64,000 bases of DNA. Origin: Ramlibacter pinisoli. Its GTDB lineage: Bacteria > Pseudomonadota > Gammaproteobacteria > Burkholderiales > Burkholderiaceae_C. Every line of letters starts with the position of its first letter. Position 1 is the stretch's first letter. The stretch spans positions 1,785,501 to 1,849,500 of the forward strand of contig NZ_WSEL01000009.1 in the NCBI RefSeq assembly GCF_009758015.1, read 5' to 3'. This document shows positions 1 to 8,193 of the stretch, piece after piece. A program made the position numbers and the translations under genes. Below the pieces are notes generated by a model, which was not told where the DNA came from, did no database searches, and saw nothing but the letters and a program-made list of their open reading frames with translations.

Positions 1-250
1 TCTGGTGGTCGGCCCGGCCGATCTCTTCGCAGACGATGCCGCAGTCGACGAACGAGTAGCCCTGGCCGCCGTACTCCTCGGGCAGGCGCAGGCGCAGCAG
101 GCCCATGTCGACGATCTTCTTCATGTACTCGGGCGTGAGCCATTCGCCGGTGCGGTCCCAGTGCTGGTACTTGGGCAGCAGCTCCTTCTCGGCGAAGTCG
201 CGCACCGAGTCGCGGATCATGATCTGGTTGTCGCTCAGGCTGAAATCCAT
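1..250 (-). CDS. Acyl-CoA dehydrogenase, N-terminal part (cut by window edge)
   Basis: The reverse strand reads from an ATG at 250 off the left edge, giving 83 residues. The sequence begins MDFSLSDNQIMIRDSVRDFA and continues through LRLPEEYGGQG, which is the all-helical N-terminal domain of FAD-dependent acyl-CoA dehydrogenases. A clear AAGGAGA ribosome site precedes the ATG. It lies 11 bases downstream of the HMG-CoA-lyase-like gene on the same strand, so it is probably the third gene of a CoA-thioester operon with the CoA-transferase upstream. The substrate cannot be told from this fragment, and the catalytic Glu lies outside the window. Confidence 0.85.
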   Translation of the reverse strand, partial: MDFSLSDNQIMIRDSVRDFAEKELLPKYQHWDRTGEWLTPEYMKKIVDMGLLRLRLPEEYGGQGYSFVDCGIVCEEIGRADHQ

Positions 251-261
251 GGTGTCTCCTT

Positions 262-1410
262 TCAGGAATTCCGTCGTGGGTCGGTCCCCTGGAACCATGG
301 GCCGGTGATCGGCAGCTTCCAGGGCGAATAGCCCTCGCCCTCGTAGGCGGCGGGACCGTGCTTGAAGTGCCTGGCCGCCTTCAGGCTCTCGACGGCAGGC
401 AGGTTGGGGTCGTAGAAGGCGCCCGCCTGCGGGCGCGGGCCGGCCTTGGACACGTGGCCGAAGGCGGTGACGCCGAGCAGCCGCTCGAGCAGCCACACGC
501 ACTCGACCAGCTTGTCCATGTCGACGCCGGTCGGAATGCCCATGCCTTCGAGCATGTGCAGGAAGTCTTCCGTCGCCACCATGCCGGAGGCCATGCCGTT
601 GCCGCAGTACTGGCCGCCGCCCAGTCCTCCGAGCGTGCCGTCGACCAGGACGGTGTCCGACGCGTCCAGCGTGCGCAGCGCGGCGTACAGCGACGGCAGC
701 GCCATGCCCCGGGCGTCATGCATGTGCAGGTGGAACTGCCGGACCTGCGGCCAGCGGCGCTTGATCTCCTGCAGGTCCTGCTCCATCTCGTGCGGCAGGC
801 ACCAGCTCTGCGAATCGTGCAGGCCGATCTCCGCCACCTCGAGGCCGGCGGCGCGCAGCAGGTCGATCTGGCGCGCCAGCATGGACAGGCGGTACTCCTG
901 GCTGAACTTGCCGAGGAAGTTGGACCCCCAGGCCGAGTAGATGGCCACCCGCGCCTGGGTGATGCCGCGCGCCTTCGCGTCGGCGATGGTCTCGGGCCAG
1001 GCCTGCATGGCCTGCTCGATGGACCGGTTGACGTTGCGGCGCTGGTGCACGTCGCAGATGTCGACGAACAGGGTGCACAGCTCGTCCTCGACCGTCAGCG
1101 GCGGCGAGAACTGGGCGGCGATCTTGCGCGCCTTGGCCGTGTGGGCGAACGTCAGGTAGCTGACGCCGGGCACCGGCCGGAAGGAGCGCAGCAGTTCCTC
1201 GAACACCGCCATCTGCGGCACGTAGCGCGGGCTGACGAACGCGCCCACGCTGATGCGCTTGAGGCCGGTGGCCGACAGCGCCTCGATCAGCTCGACGCGC
1301 GCGGACAGCGGGATCTTCGGGTCGGCGATGCCGAAGCCTTCGCGGACGATCTCTTCGCTGTAGATGACGGTCGGCCAGTTCACGGGGGTGGTTCCGGGCA
1401 GGTTTTTCAA
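262..1410 (-). CDS. HMG-CoA lyase-like (HMGL/DRE-TIM) enzyme
   Basis: TIM-barrel carbon-carbon lyase or aldolase of the HMGL-like family. The N-terminal segment VIYSEEIVREGFGI aligns with the usual EVGPRDGLQ region but lacks the canonical PRDG. Conserved family features follow: GAFVSPRYVPQMA, the metal-binding HLHMHDARGMAL, and a glycine-rich GTLGGLGGGQYCGNG loop. The typical active-site region is therefore partly kept. The start is uncertain: TTG at 1452, TTG at 1410 (weak AGG upstream) and GTG at 1383 are all in frame. I use 1410 because the family usually starts just before this strand. It sits between a class III CoA-transferase and an acyl-CoA dehydrogenase, which suggests cleavage of a branched hydroxyacyl-CoA such as a citramalyl- or HMG-like thioester. 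Substrate unknown. Confidence 0.75.
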   Translation of the reverse strand: MKNLPGTTPVNWPTVIYSEEIVREGFGIADPKIPLSARVELIEALSATGLKRISVGAFVSPRYVPQMAVFEELLRSFRPVPGVSYLTFAHTAKARKIAAQFSPPLTVEDELCTLFVDICDVHQRRNVNRSIEQAMQAWPETIADAKARGITQARVAIYSAWGSNFLGKFSQEYRLSMLARQIDLLRAAGLEVAEIGLHDSQSWCLPHEMEQDLQEIKRRWPQVRQFHLHMHDARGMALPSLYAALRTLDASDTVLVDGTLGGLGGGQYCGNGMASGMVATEDFLHMLEGMGIPTGVDMDKLVECVWLLERLLGVTAFGHVSKAGPRPQAGAFYDPNLPAVESLKAARHFKHGPAAYEGEGYSPWKLPITGPWFQGTDPRRNS

Positions 1411-1467
1411 TTGTCTACCTATTATGGCGAGGCCGCCTAAATAGTCAACCAATTAAGCCAAAGCACA

Positions 1468-2700
1468 TCAGGAGCCGATGACCTTCAGCGCCTGCAACCG
1501 CGCGAACTCCTCCTCGCCGACGCCCAGCTCCTCGCGCAGGACGCGCCGGGTCGACTCGCCGAGGTGCTCGCCCGGCCAGCGGACGGCGGCCGGCATCCCG
1601 GCCATGCGCGGCAGTGGCGCGGGCATGCAGACATCACCCTCGCCATGGTCCGGCACGTCCAGGAAGTTGCCGCGTGCCAGCACCTGCGGATGCGTCATCA
1701 CGTCCTCGATGCTCTGGATCTTCACGGCCGGCACGTCGGCGGCCTGCAGTTGCGCGAGGGCGTCGTCCGTGTTGCGCGCGAGCAGCCACTGGTTGATGGC
1801 CCCGTCCAGCAGCGGGCGGTGCGCAACCCGATCCTTGTTCTGGCGGAACTGCTCCGACTCGGCCATGTCGGGACGGCCCACCGCGTGCATCAGGCGCCGG
1901 AACACCGTGTCGCCGGTGCCGCTGATGAAGATCCATTCGCCGCTCCCGGTCCGGTAGGAGCCGCCCGGGGACACGTAGTCGGGGGTGTTGCCCGTGCGCT
2001 GGGTCACGCGGCCCTGGTGCCGGAAGCGCTGCGGCATGTCCTTGAGGAAGGGGAGCATGGTCTCGTACAGCGCCAGGTCGATCTCGTTGCCGCCGGGCTG
2101 CCGGTGACGCAACTGGCCCAGCAGCGCCGTCACGATGCCGAAGGCCGACCACAGACCCGCGTTGAAATCGCACACCGGCAAGCCGGCCTGCTGGGGCGGC
2201 ATGTCCGGCTCGCCCGTGACGTACACGAGGCCGGAGAACGCCTGGGCGTTGCGGTCGAAGCCCGGCACGTCCCGCCATGGCCCATCCTGGCCGTAGCCGC
2301 TGATGCGCGCGATGACGAGATCGGGGGACTTTTCACGCAGCCACTCGCGCGTGATGCCCCAGCGGTCGAGCGTGCCGGGACGGAAGTTCTCGACCAGCAC
2401 GTCCGCTTTCTCGAGCAACCGGCCCAGGATGTCGCGCCCCTGCGGCGTGCGCACATCCAGCGCCACGGAGCGCTTGTTGCGCCCCATCGCCGACCACCAG
2501 TAGCTGCTGTCGCCGCCGGGCGGATATTCGCCGAGCGTGCGCATCGGATCCCCACCGTCGGGCAGCTCGAGCTTGATGACTTCGGCGCCGAAGTCCGCCA
2601 GCAACGTCGCGGCGAACGGCGCGGAAATGAAGGTCCCGATCTCGATGACCCGGATGCCATCAAGCGCGGCGAGAGGACTTGCAGAGGTAGAGGTTCTCAT
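1468..2700 (-). CDS. CaiB/BaiF family class III CoA-transferase
   Basis: This 410-residue protein is of normal length for class III (formyl-CoA-transferase type) CoA-transferases, which move CoA between carboxylic acids. It begins with the typical LDGIRVIEIGTFISAPFAAT and has the VLVENFRPGTLDRWGI segment. The likely catalytic Asp is D149 in PGFDRNAQAFSG, by comparison with the family. It is the first gene of a reverse-strand run with the HMGL-like lyase (gap under 60 bases) and the acyl-CoA dehydrogenase, so it probably activates the acid that the lyase then cleaves. No strong ribosome site precedes the ATG. An AT-rich promoter region shared with the divergent NUDIX gene lies directly upstream. 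Confidence 0.88.
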   Translation of the reverse strand: MRTSTSASPLAALDGIRVIEIGTFISAPFAATLLADFGAEVIKLELPDGGDPMRTLGEYPPGGDSSYWWSAMGRNKRSVALDVRTPQGRDILGRLLEKADVLVENFRPGTLDRWGITREWLREKSPDLVIARISGYGQDGPWRDVPGFDRNAQAFSGLVYVTGEPDMPPQQAGLPVCDFNAGLWSAFGIVTALLGQLRHRQPGGNEIDLALYETMLPFLKDMPQRFRHQGRVTQRTGNTPDYVSPGGSYRTGSGEWIFISGTGDTVFRRLMHAVGRPDMAESEQFRQNKDRVAHRPLLDGAINQWLLARNTDDALAQLQAADVPAVKIQSIEDVMTHPQVLARGNFLDVPDHGEGDVCMPAPLPRMAGMPAAVRWPGEHLGESTRRVLREELGVGEEEFARLQALKVIGS

Positions 2701-2714
2701 GGGATGTTCGCGGG

Positions 2715-2784
2715 CGACTTTTTAATGTATAACTATTTAAACACGGTGCCCGCCCCAGGTAAACCCGTTCAGACCAAAGCACTG
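2715..2784. promoter_or_regulatory. AT-rich divergent promoter/operator region
   Basis: An AT-rich block (about 2719-2741) stands out in the GC-rich sequence between the CoA-transferase (reverse) and the NUDIX gene (forward). It contains ACTATTTA at 2732-2739. The same octamer occurs in inverted orientation at 1438-1445, just before the HMGL-like gene. A likely binding region for the neighbouring FadR-type regulator is inferred only from this repetition and position. Confidence 0.4.
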
Positions 2785-4017
2785 ATGCCCACCCCAGCCG
2801 TCCCGACCCCGGCCACGTTGCGCCCAGCCGCCACGGTCGTCATCGTGCGAGCCGGCCTGAAGGGGCCGGAGGTGCTGATGCTGTTGCGCGCGGAGAAAGG
2901 CGACCACAACAGTGGCGCCTGGGTATTCCCCGGCGGCCTGGTGGATCGCGGCGACCGCGCCTGCCATGCCTGTTGCGCCGGCCTGGACGACGCCGAGGCA
3001 AGCCGGCGGCTGGGCCTGGCCGCGGGCGGCCTGGACTTCTACGTGACGGCCATCCGCGAGAGCTTCGAGGAAGCAGGACTGCTGTTGGCCATCGACGATC
3101 GCGGCGCCTTTCCCGCGCTGGACGGGCCAACCGGCGACGCGCTCTCGGCGCTGCGCAAGCCCATCGGACGAGGCGAGCTCGACTTCGGCGCCGTTTGCCG
3201 CGACCACGGCCTGCGGCTGGCCACCGACCGCCTGCACTACATCGCGCACTGGATCACGCCGCCGGGCATGGCCAAGCGGTTCGACACCCGCTTCTTCCTG
3301 GCCGTGGTGCCCCCCTCGCAACGCGCCGCGCACGACGCGGTGGAGACGCTGGACCACGGCTGGTTCCGGCCGGCCGACCTGCTCGCGGGCGGCGACGCGC
3401 GCAAGCTGCTGGTCGTCACCCGCACGATGCTCCAGACCGTGGCCGGCTTCGACGACGTGGACGGCCTCCTTCGGTGGGCCGAGTCCCCGCGCGGGGTCAA
3501 GACGGTCACCAGACGACGTTGCCGCGATGCGCAGGGGCCGCAGGTGCTCATGCCGGACCATCCCGCGTGGCCGGAAGTCGGCCTGCTCGACCCCGAGGGC
3601 GAGGGGACGGCCTGGTGCGAGCTGCGCGCCGGCGTGCCGGTGCGGCTGTCGCCCCTGGTGCGTCGTTTCACCCACGGCGACGGCAACTGCTACCTGATCG
3701 GTGATGGGGCTCGCGGATGGGCGGTGATCGACCCCCCGCCTTCGCCCGACCGCGACTGGCTGCTCGCCCTCACGGGTGGCCGCGAGCCGGTCGCCCTCTC
3801 CACCGGGGAGGCCCGCGGCGTACGCGCCACGTCACCTATCCCCGATCTCACGCTGGAGGCACTGGACACGCCGGGGGGAACGGCCTGGCTGCTGCGGCAG
3901 GAGAGAATGCTGTTCACCGGCCGCTGGGCACCGCCCCGTGCGGAGCTACCCCCGGCGCTGGGCACCGTGGCCGACTGGATGGCGCCCGCCCGCGGCTTTC
4001 TTGTCCCCCTGCGCTGA
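2785..4017 (+). CDS. NUDIX hydrolase fused to a degenerate metallo-beta-lactamase-like domain
   Basis: A 410-residue protein. The N-terminal half is a NUDT19/CoA-pyrophosphatase-like NUDIX domain: FPGGL near residue 48, a long insertion, then RESFEEAGLLL at 91-101, so the NUDIX box is split as in NUDT19-type proteins. It probably hydrolyses a nucleoside diphosphate derivative, possibly CoA esters, given the acyl-CoA neighbours. From about residue 285 the protein resembles the start of a metallo-beta-lactamase fold (LVRRFTHGDGNCYLIG then WAVIDPPP) and later a TPGGTAWLL...LFTG stretch. The HxHxDH metal motif is absent and the domain is only about 125 residues. I chose ATG 2785 because the NUDIX fold begins about 15 residues later. 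A FadR-type regulator follows after 31 bases. Confidence 0.8.
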   Translation: MPTPAVPTPATLRPAATVVIVRAGLKGPEVLMLLRAEKGDHNSGAWVFPGGLVDRGDRACHACCAGLDDAEASRRLGLAAGGLDFYVTAIRESFEEAGLLLAIDDRGAFPALDGPTGDALSALRKPIGRGELDFGAVCRDHGLRLATDRLHYIAHWITPPGMAKRFDTRFFLAVVPPSQRAAHDAVETLDHGWFRPADLLAGGDARKLLVVTRTMLQTVAGFDDVDGLLRWAESPRGVKTVTRRRCRDAQGPQVLMPDHPAWPEVGLLDPEGEGTAWCELRAGVPVRLSPLVRRFTHGDGNCYLIGDGARGWAVIDPPPSPDRDWLLALTGGREPVALSTGEARGVRATSPIPDLTLEALDTPGGTAWLLRQERMLFTGRWAPPRAELPPALGTVADWMAPARGFLVPLR

Positions 4018-4048
4018 CCGTGTCACCTTAGCTCGATCATTCCGAACC

Positions 4049-4891
4049 ATGCCACTTCCCGCCGCCCGCGTGAACGGAGCCAAAGCGCTCCCCGCCAAAC
4101 GACCGAAGGCCGCCGAAGTGGTCGCGGCCGAGATTCGCCGGCAGATCGTGACCGGCCGGCTCAAGCCCGGCGACAAGCTGCAGCCGGAGAGCGTCCTCAA
4201 GGACGAATTCGCGATCTCGCGGCCCACCATGCGCGAGGCGCTGCGCCTGCTGGAGTCGGAATCCCTCATCAGCATCAGCCGCGGCAAGCATGGCGGCGCG
4301 CGGGTGAGCTCGATCGACCTGGGATCCATGTCGCGGCAGATCGGCGTCTTCCTCCAGGTCGAGGGCACCACCCTGCCGGACGTCTGGTTCGCGCGCACCA
4401 TCATCGAGCCGCCCGCGGCCCGGCTGCTCGCCGCGCAGCGCGACCCGCTGGTCCTGGCCGAACTGGAAGCGAATATCGCGGAGGCGCGGCAGGCCGCCAG
4501 CACGGACCTGATCCGCTATGCGGACCTCAGCGCGGAGTTCTCGCTCCTGATCACGCGGCATTGCGGCAACAAGACCCTGCACCTGCTCGCCTCGCTCATC
4601 TTCGACATCATCCGCCGCCAGCACGAACACGTGACCGAGCGCACGCGCGAAAAGGCCAGCGTCGGCCGCTTGCGGGAGGAGAGCCTTCTCACCCGGGAGG
4701 AAGCCATCCGGATGATGCGCGCCGGCAAGGTGGCCGAGATCGAGCGCTTCTGGCGCGCGCACCTCGAGCACATGCGCGATCTCGTCCTGGCCGCCTACGA
4801 CGGCCCCATGACGATCGACGTGCTGAACAAGCCCGCCGGCAAGCAGCGCGCGATCTCGAAAGTGCGCCGAGAGGCGTCCCTGCCCAGCTGA
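4049..4891 (+). CDS. FadR-subfamily GntR transcriptional regulator (FCD domain)
   Basis: A 280-residue DNA-binding regulator. The winged helix-turn-helix covers about residues 20-90 (RQIVTGRLKPGDKLQPES ... ISRPTMREALRLLESESLI), and an all-helical FCD effector domain covers about 100-245. Regulators of this group usually sense organic acids or acyl-CoAs and repress nearby catabolic operons. It lies between the NUDIX gene and the AcuI-like reductase, all on the forward strand, and close to the divergent CoA-transferase operon, which is its probable target. Ligand unknown. Confidence 0.88.
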   Translation: MPLPAARVNGAKALPAKRPKAAEVVAAEIRRQIVTGRLKPGDKLQPESVLKDEFAISRPTMREALRLLESESLISISRGKHGGARVSSIDLGSMSRQIGVFLQVEGTTLPDVWFARTIIEPPAARLLAAQRDPLVLAELEANIAEARQAASTDLIRYADLSAEFSLLITRHCGNKTLHLLASLIFDIIRRQHEHVTERTREKASVGRLREESLLTREEAIRMMRAGKVAEIERFWRAHLEHMRDLVLAAYDGPMTIDVLNKPAGKQRAISKVRREASLPS

Positions 4892-4920
4892 GCGCCAGTC
4901 CTCCACACACGGTCGATCCC

Positions 4921-5907
4921 ATGTTCAAGGCTCTCCACCTCACGCAGCGCGATGGCAAGACCGAGGCGCTGTTGCGCGACTTCGATGACGCCGACCTGCC
5001 GCCTGGCGACGTCACGGTCCGCGTCGCCTATTCGAGTCTCAACTACAAGGATGCCCTCGCGGTCACCGGGCGCGGCCCTGTCATCCGGCGTTGGCCCCTG
5101 GTGCCGGGGATCGATCTGGTCGGGACGGTCGAGCGCAGTGACGATGCCCGGTGGAAAGCCGGTGACGCCGTCGTCGTCAACGGCTGGGGCCTGGGCGAGA
5201 CGGAATGGGGTGGCTTTGCGCAAAAGGCCCGGCTGTCCGGCGACTGGTTGCTGGCGCTCCCGCCGCAGATCGCGCCCTGGGACGCCGCGGCATTCGGGAC
5301 GGCAGGCTACACCGCCGCGCTCTGCGTCATGGCCTTGCAGCGGCACGGCCTGGCCCCGTCGGACGGGCCGGTGCTGGTCACGGGTGCCTCGGGCGGCGTG
5401 GGCTCGATTGCGGTCTCCCTCCTGGCCGGCCTCGGCTACACGGTGACGGCGTCCAGCGGGGCCAACGCGGCGCAGGCGGAAACGCTGCGTTCGCTGGGGG
5501 CCGCCGAGGTGATCGACCGCGCCGAGCTGGGGGCGCCCGGCAAGCCGCTCCAGCGCGAACGCTGGGCAGGCGCGATCGACACGGCCGGCAGCCACACGCT
5601 GGCGAACGTCTGTGCGACGCTGCGCTGGAACGGCGCAGTGGCCGCCTGCGGCCTGGCCCAGGGCAGCGACTTCCCGGCGACGGTCATGCCGTTCATCCTG
5701 CGCGGCGTCACCCTCTACGGCATCAACTGCGTCTTCGTTCCCAACGACACCCGGCGACGCGCCTACGAATTGCTCGGCCAATACGTCCCGCTGGACCGGC
5801 TGCGAGCCATCAGCACGGAGGTCGGACTGACCGAGGTCGTCGCCGCCTCGCACGATCTCCTGGACGGACGCCGGAAGGGGCGCGCGGTGGTGGCAGTCGA
5901 TCGGTGA
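4921..5907 (+). CDS. acuI: Acryloyl-CoA reductase-like MDR oxidoreductase (YhdH/AcuI family)
   Basis: A 328-residue, zinc-free medium-chain dehydrogenase/reductase. The N-terminal MFKALHLTQRDG and SSLNYKDALAVTGRGPVIRRWP are characteristic of the YhdH/YhfP/AcuI group. The NADPH-binding glycine motif GASGGVGSIA sits at about 155-164. Family members reduce acryloyl-CoA to propionyl-CoA, detoxifying the reactive acryloyl intermediate of propionate/3-hydroxypropionate/DMSP metabolism. Its setting among CoA-thioester enzymes fits this. Symbol assigned by family resemblance; a related enoyl reductase activity is possible. It ends 46 bases before the convergent GntR gene. Confidence 0.82.
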   Translation: MFKALHLTQRDGKTEALLRDFDDADLPPGDVTVRVAYSSLNYKDALAVTGRGPVIRRWPLVPGIDLVGTVERSDDARWKAGDAVVVNGWGLGETEWGGFAQKARLSGDWLLALPPQIAPWDAAAFGTAGYTAALCVMALQRHGLAPSDGPVLVTGASGGVGSIAVSLLAGLGYTVTASSGANAAQAETLRSLGAAEVIDRAELGAPGKPLQRERWAGAIDTAGSHTLANVCATLRWNGAVAACGLAQGSDFPATVMPFILRGVTLYGINCVFVPNDTRRRAYELLGQYVPLDRLRAISTEVGLTEVVAASHDLLDGRRKGRAVVAVDR

Positions 5908-5953
5908 GCGAAACGCCGTGAGGCGCGGTCACCGCCGACGCCCGTCGCAGAGA

Positions 5954-6688
5954 CTACGAACGATCCCGCCGCAGCCGAGTCGCCACACTCATCCGATCGC
6001 CCGGATGAATCGTGATTGCAATCTCGAATGCTTCGTTCGCGTGATCCAGGTATCGGCGCATGATGCGCAGCGCAGGCGATCCCGCTTTCGCATGCAGCAC
6101 CTCCGCCACCTCGGGTGGCAAGGGCACGGCATGGATGATCTGCTCAACCTCCGCGACCCGCCGGCCATAGTAGCTTTCGATCAAGGAGCTGACCAGGATC
6201 TTGGGCTGCTTGCGCAAGAGCTTCGGGATATCTGCGTAGTCGGCATCGATGTACGTCTCCGTCCAGCCCGCCGGCGTTTCCTCGTTGCCGTCTCCGGGCA
6301 GACGCAGGAGTTCGAGCCGGATCCAGCGTGTCCCGGGCAGGACGCCGAGCTGCTTGGCAGTGGGCCTGTCAAGCACCACCGTTTCCGCCTTCCTCACAGA
6401 GCGCACCTGGTCCTCGGCGAGCTGCACCAGGTCTTCGAGCGAGGCAACCGCCTGCGAATAGCCCCTCTGCGGTGTCGCAGATTCCACCTTCGTGCCCAGG
6501 CGCTTCTTGCGGGAGACCAAGCCCATCGCCTGCAACTCCTGCAACGCAAGCCGAACGGTTGGCCGACTGGTTCCGTACTGGCCGCACAGCTCGACCTCGG
6601 TCGGTAGCAGCGACCCCACGGGAAAGCGGCCGCGCGCTATCGCAGCGGAGAGTTCCTCGGCGACTTGGGCGTAGAGAGGTCTGGCCAT
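5954..6688 (-). CDS. HutC-subfamily GntR regulator (UTRA domain)
   Basis: A 244-residue regulator. The winged helix-turn-helix occupies residues 1-70 (YAQVAEELSAAIARGRFPVG, then SRPTVRLALQELQAMGL) and a UTRA ligand domain about 95-235. It is divergent from the MmgE/PrpD-LeuC-LeuD-Bug operon, with a 97-base intergenic region carrying a perfect inverted repeat over the likely promoter. This arrangement implies local repression relieved by the pathway substrate or an intermediate. The ligand is unknown; UTRA domains bind varied small acids and sugars. Confidence 0.9.
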   Translation of the reverse strand: MARPLYAQVAEELSAAIARGRFPVGSLLPTEVELCGQYGTSRPTVRLALQELQAMGLVSRKKRLGTKVESATPQRGYSQAVASLEDLVQLAEDQVRSVRKAETVVLDRPTAKQLGVLPGTRWIRLELLRLPGDGNEETPAGWTETYIDADYADIPKLLRKQPKILVSSLIESYYGRRVAEVEQIIHAVPLPPEVAEVLHAKAGSPALRIMRRYLDHANEAFEIAITIHPGDRMSVATRLRRDRS

Positions 6689-6725
6689 GGCGGGACGTCA
6701 GGGAATGTCCGAGTGTAGCAGCGCC

Positions 6726-6766
6726 TTGACAATATGTCCTTACTTATTAATATGCCATGACATATT
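6726..6766 (+). promoter_or_regulatory. Promoter with overlapping inverted-repeat operator
   Basis: A consensus -35 TTGACA lies at 6726-6731, with a -10-like TAATAT at 6748-6753 (16-base spacer). An outer perfect repeat AATATGTC (6731-6738) / GACATATT (6759-6766) brackets the -10. A second, tighter repeat AATATG (6749-6754) / CATATT (6761-6766) shares the right arm. This is a plausible three-half-site operator for the divergent UTRA-type GntR protein, blocking transcription of the operon starting at 6786. Binding is inferred, not shown. Confidence 0.6.
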
Positions 6767-6785
6767 CTCAACGTTCGCACCTCCA

Positions 6786-8183
6786 ATGCAGCAATACCTC
6801 GACACCAGCAACTCCCCCCCGGTGACCCGCCTGCTGGCCCGGATGATCGTCAACACCCGCTACGAGGATCTTTCGCCGGTTACCGTCAAGGCAGCCGAAC
6901 TGGCCTTGTACGACTGGGTTGGGTGCGCGATGGTCAGCGGGCAGACCGAGAAGGCAGCCAAGATGGCGCGTGTCGCAGCTGCGGAAGGCGCCCAGGGAGG
7001 TGCACTGGTGTTCGCAGACGGCAAGCGGACCAGCCCGCACTGGGCCGCCTTTGCCAACGGCGCCTCGCATGCCGTCGAGCTCGACGACGTCCATATGGCC
7101 TCCATCATTCACGGAGGCATCGTGATCTGTCCGACCGCGCTGTCGGTCGCCGAGCAGTCCAGGGCCAGCGGCAAGAAGCTGATTGAAGGGCTGGTGGTCG
7201 GCTTTGACGTGGCCTATCGGATCGGCGAAGCGATCGCCAAGACACACTACCTGATGTGGCACAGCACGGGGACCGTGGCAACGTTCGGCGCAGCTGCTGC
7301 CGCGGCCAAGATCATGGGCCTCGATGAAGACCAGACCTGCTGGGCCCTGGGCAACGCCGCCTCCCAGGCAGCGGGCATCTGGGAATATCTGAAGTTTGGC
7401 GATGACACCAAGCTTCTCCATAGCGGCAAGGCAGCAATGAACGGCCTGCTGGCTGCTTCGCTCGCCAGAGAAGGCTTCACGGGGTCGGACACGGGCATCG
7501 AGGGCGAGCGCGGATTCCTGGCGACGATGTCGGGCTCCAGCAACCCGGCCGCGGTGAACTGGGACGCCATGACCCGCGACCTCGGCAAGAAATTCAAGGT
7601 CGATGAGAACGGGTACAAGTTGCACGCGTGCTGTCGCCACGGCCACGTCAGCATCGACAACGCACTGCGTCTCATCCAGCAGCACGGGATTCGGGCGGAC
7701 CAGGTCAAGGCCGTGCGCGTGCAGATGAACAGGAATTCGTGCGACACGCTCGGGGACAGCGATCCGGTTTCGCCCTACAAGGCCAAATTCAGCCTCGCAT
7801 TCTTCATGGCAACTTGCTTCCTGCATCGCAAGGTGGGCATGGAAGCTTTCACGGACGACCGTCTGCGGGACCCTGCGATGCGTGCCTTCATGAAGAAGGT
7901 GAGTTACCTCGAGAACCCCGAGTACACCCGGAACTATCCGCGACTGTGGACCGCCAGCCTGGAGGTGGAGTTGCAGGACGGGCAGGTGCTGTCCACCCAA
8001 GGTGACCTGCCCTATGGCGACCCGGCCACCGAGCTTCCGATCCCCCTGTTCGAGCAGAAGGCGCTCGACATGATGGGATCGGTCGTCGGTGCAGACCGGG
8101 CACGCGGCCTTCTGGCCGCCATGCAGCAGTTGCCCGAGGTGGGCGACGTCTCCCGGATTTTCGACGGCTATCCGTACCGCTGA
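6786..8183 (+). CDS. MmgE/PrpD family protein
   Basis: A 465-residue member of the MmgE/PrpD family, which includes 2-methylcitrate dehydratase, cis-aconitate decarboxylase and iminodisuccinate epimerase. The family hallmarks are visible: an N-terminal helical domain with ALYDWVGCAMVSG, then SHAVELDDVH and HIGGIV-like IIHGGIVICPTALSVAE, and a KLHACCRHGH stretch near residue 280. I start at ATG 6786, because upstream codons run through the promoter region. It is first in an operon with aconitase-like large and small subunits (10 and 12 base gaps) and two Bug receptors. Dehydration, isomerisation or decarboxylation of a tricarboxylate-like substrate is likely. The exact reaction is not determinable here. 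Confidence 0.85.
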   Translation: MQQYLDTSNSPPVTRLLARMIVNTRYEDLSPVTVKAAELALYDWVGCAMVSGQTEKAAKMARVAAAEGAQGGALVFADGKRTSPHWAAFANGASHAVELDDVHMASIIHGGIVICPTALSVAEQSRASGKKLIEGLVVGFDVAYRIGEAIAKTHYLMWHSTGTVATFGAAAAAAKIMGLDEDQTCWALGNAASQAAGIWEYLKFGDDTKLLHSGKAAMNGLLAASLAREGFTGSDTGIEGERGFLATMSGSSNPAAVNWDAMTRDLGKKFKVDENGYKLHACCRHGHVSIDNALRLIQQHGIRADQVKAVRVQMNRNSCDTLGDSDPVSPYKAKFSLAFFMATCFLHRKVGMEAFTDDRLRDPAMRAFMKKVSYLENPEYTRNYPRLWTASLEVELQDGQVLSTQGDLPYGDPATELPIPLFEQKALDMMGSVVGADRARGLLAAMQQLPEVGDVSRIFDGYPYR

Positions 8184-8193
8184 GAGGCCGCAC

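Noticed and set aside
1564..2784. Open frame continuing 5' of the NUDIX gene over 400 codons
   Set aside because: This stretch is antisense to the CoA-transferase and has Arg/His-rich composition; only the part from 2785 has NUDIX homology.
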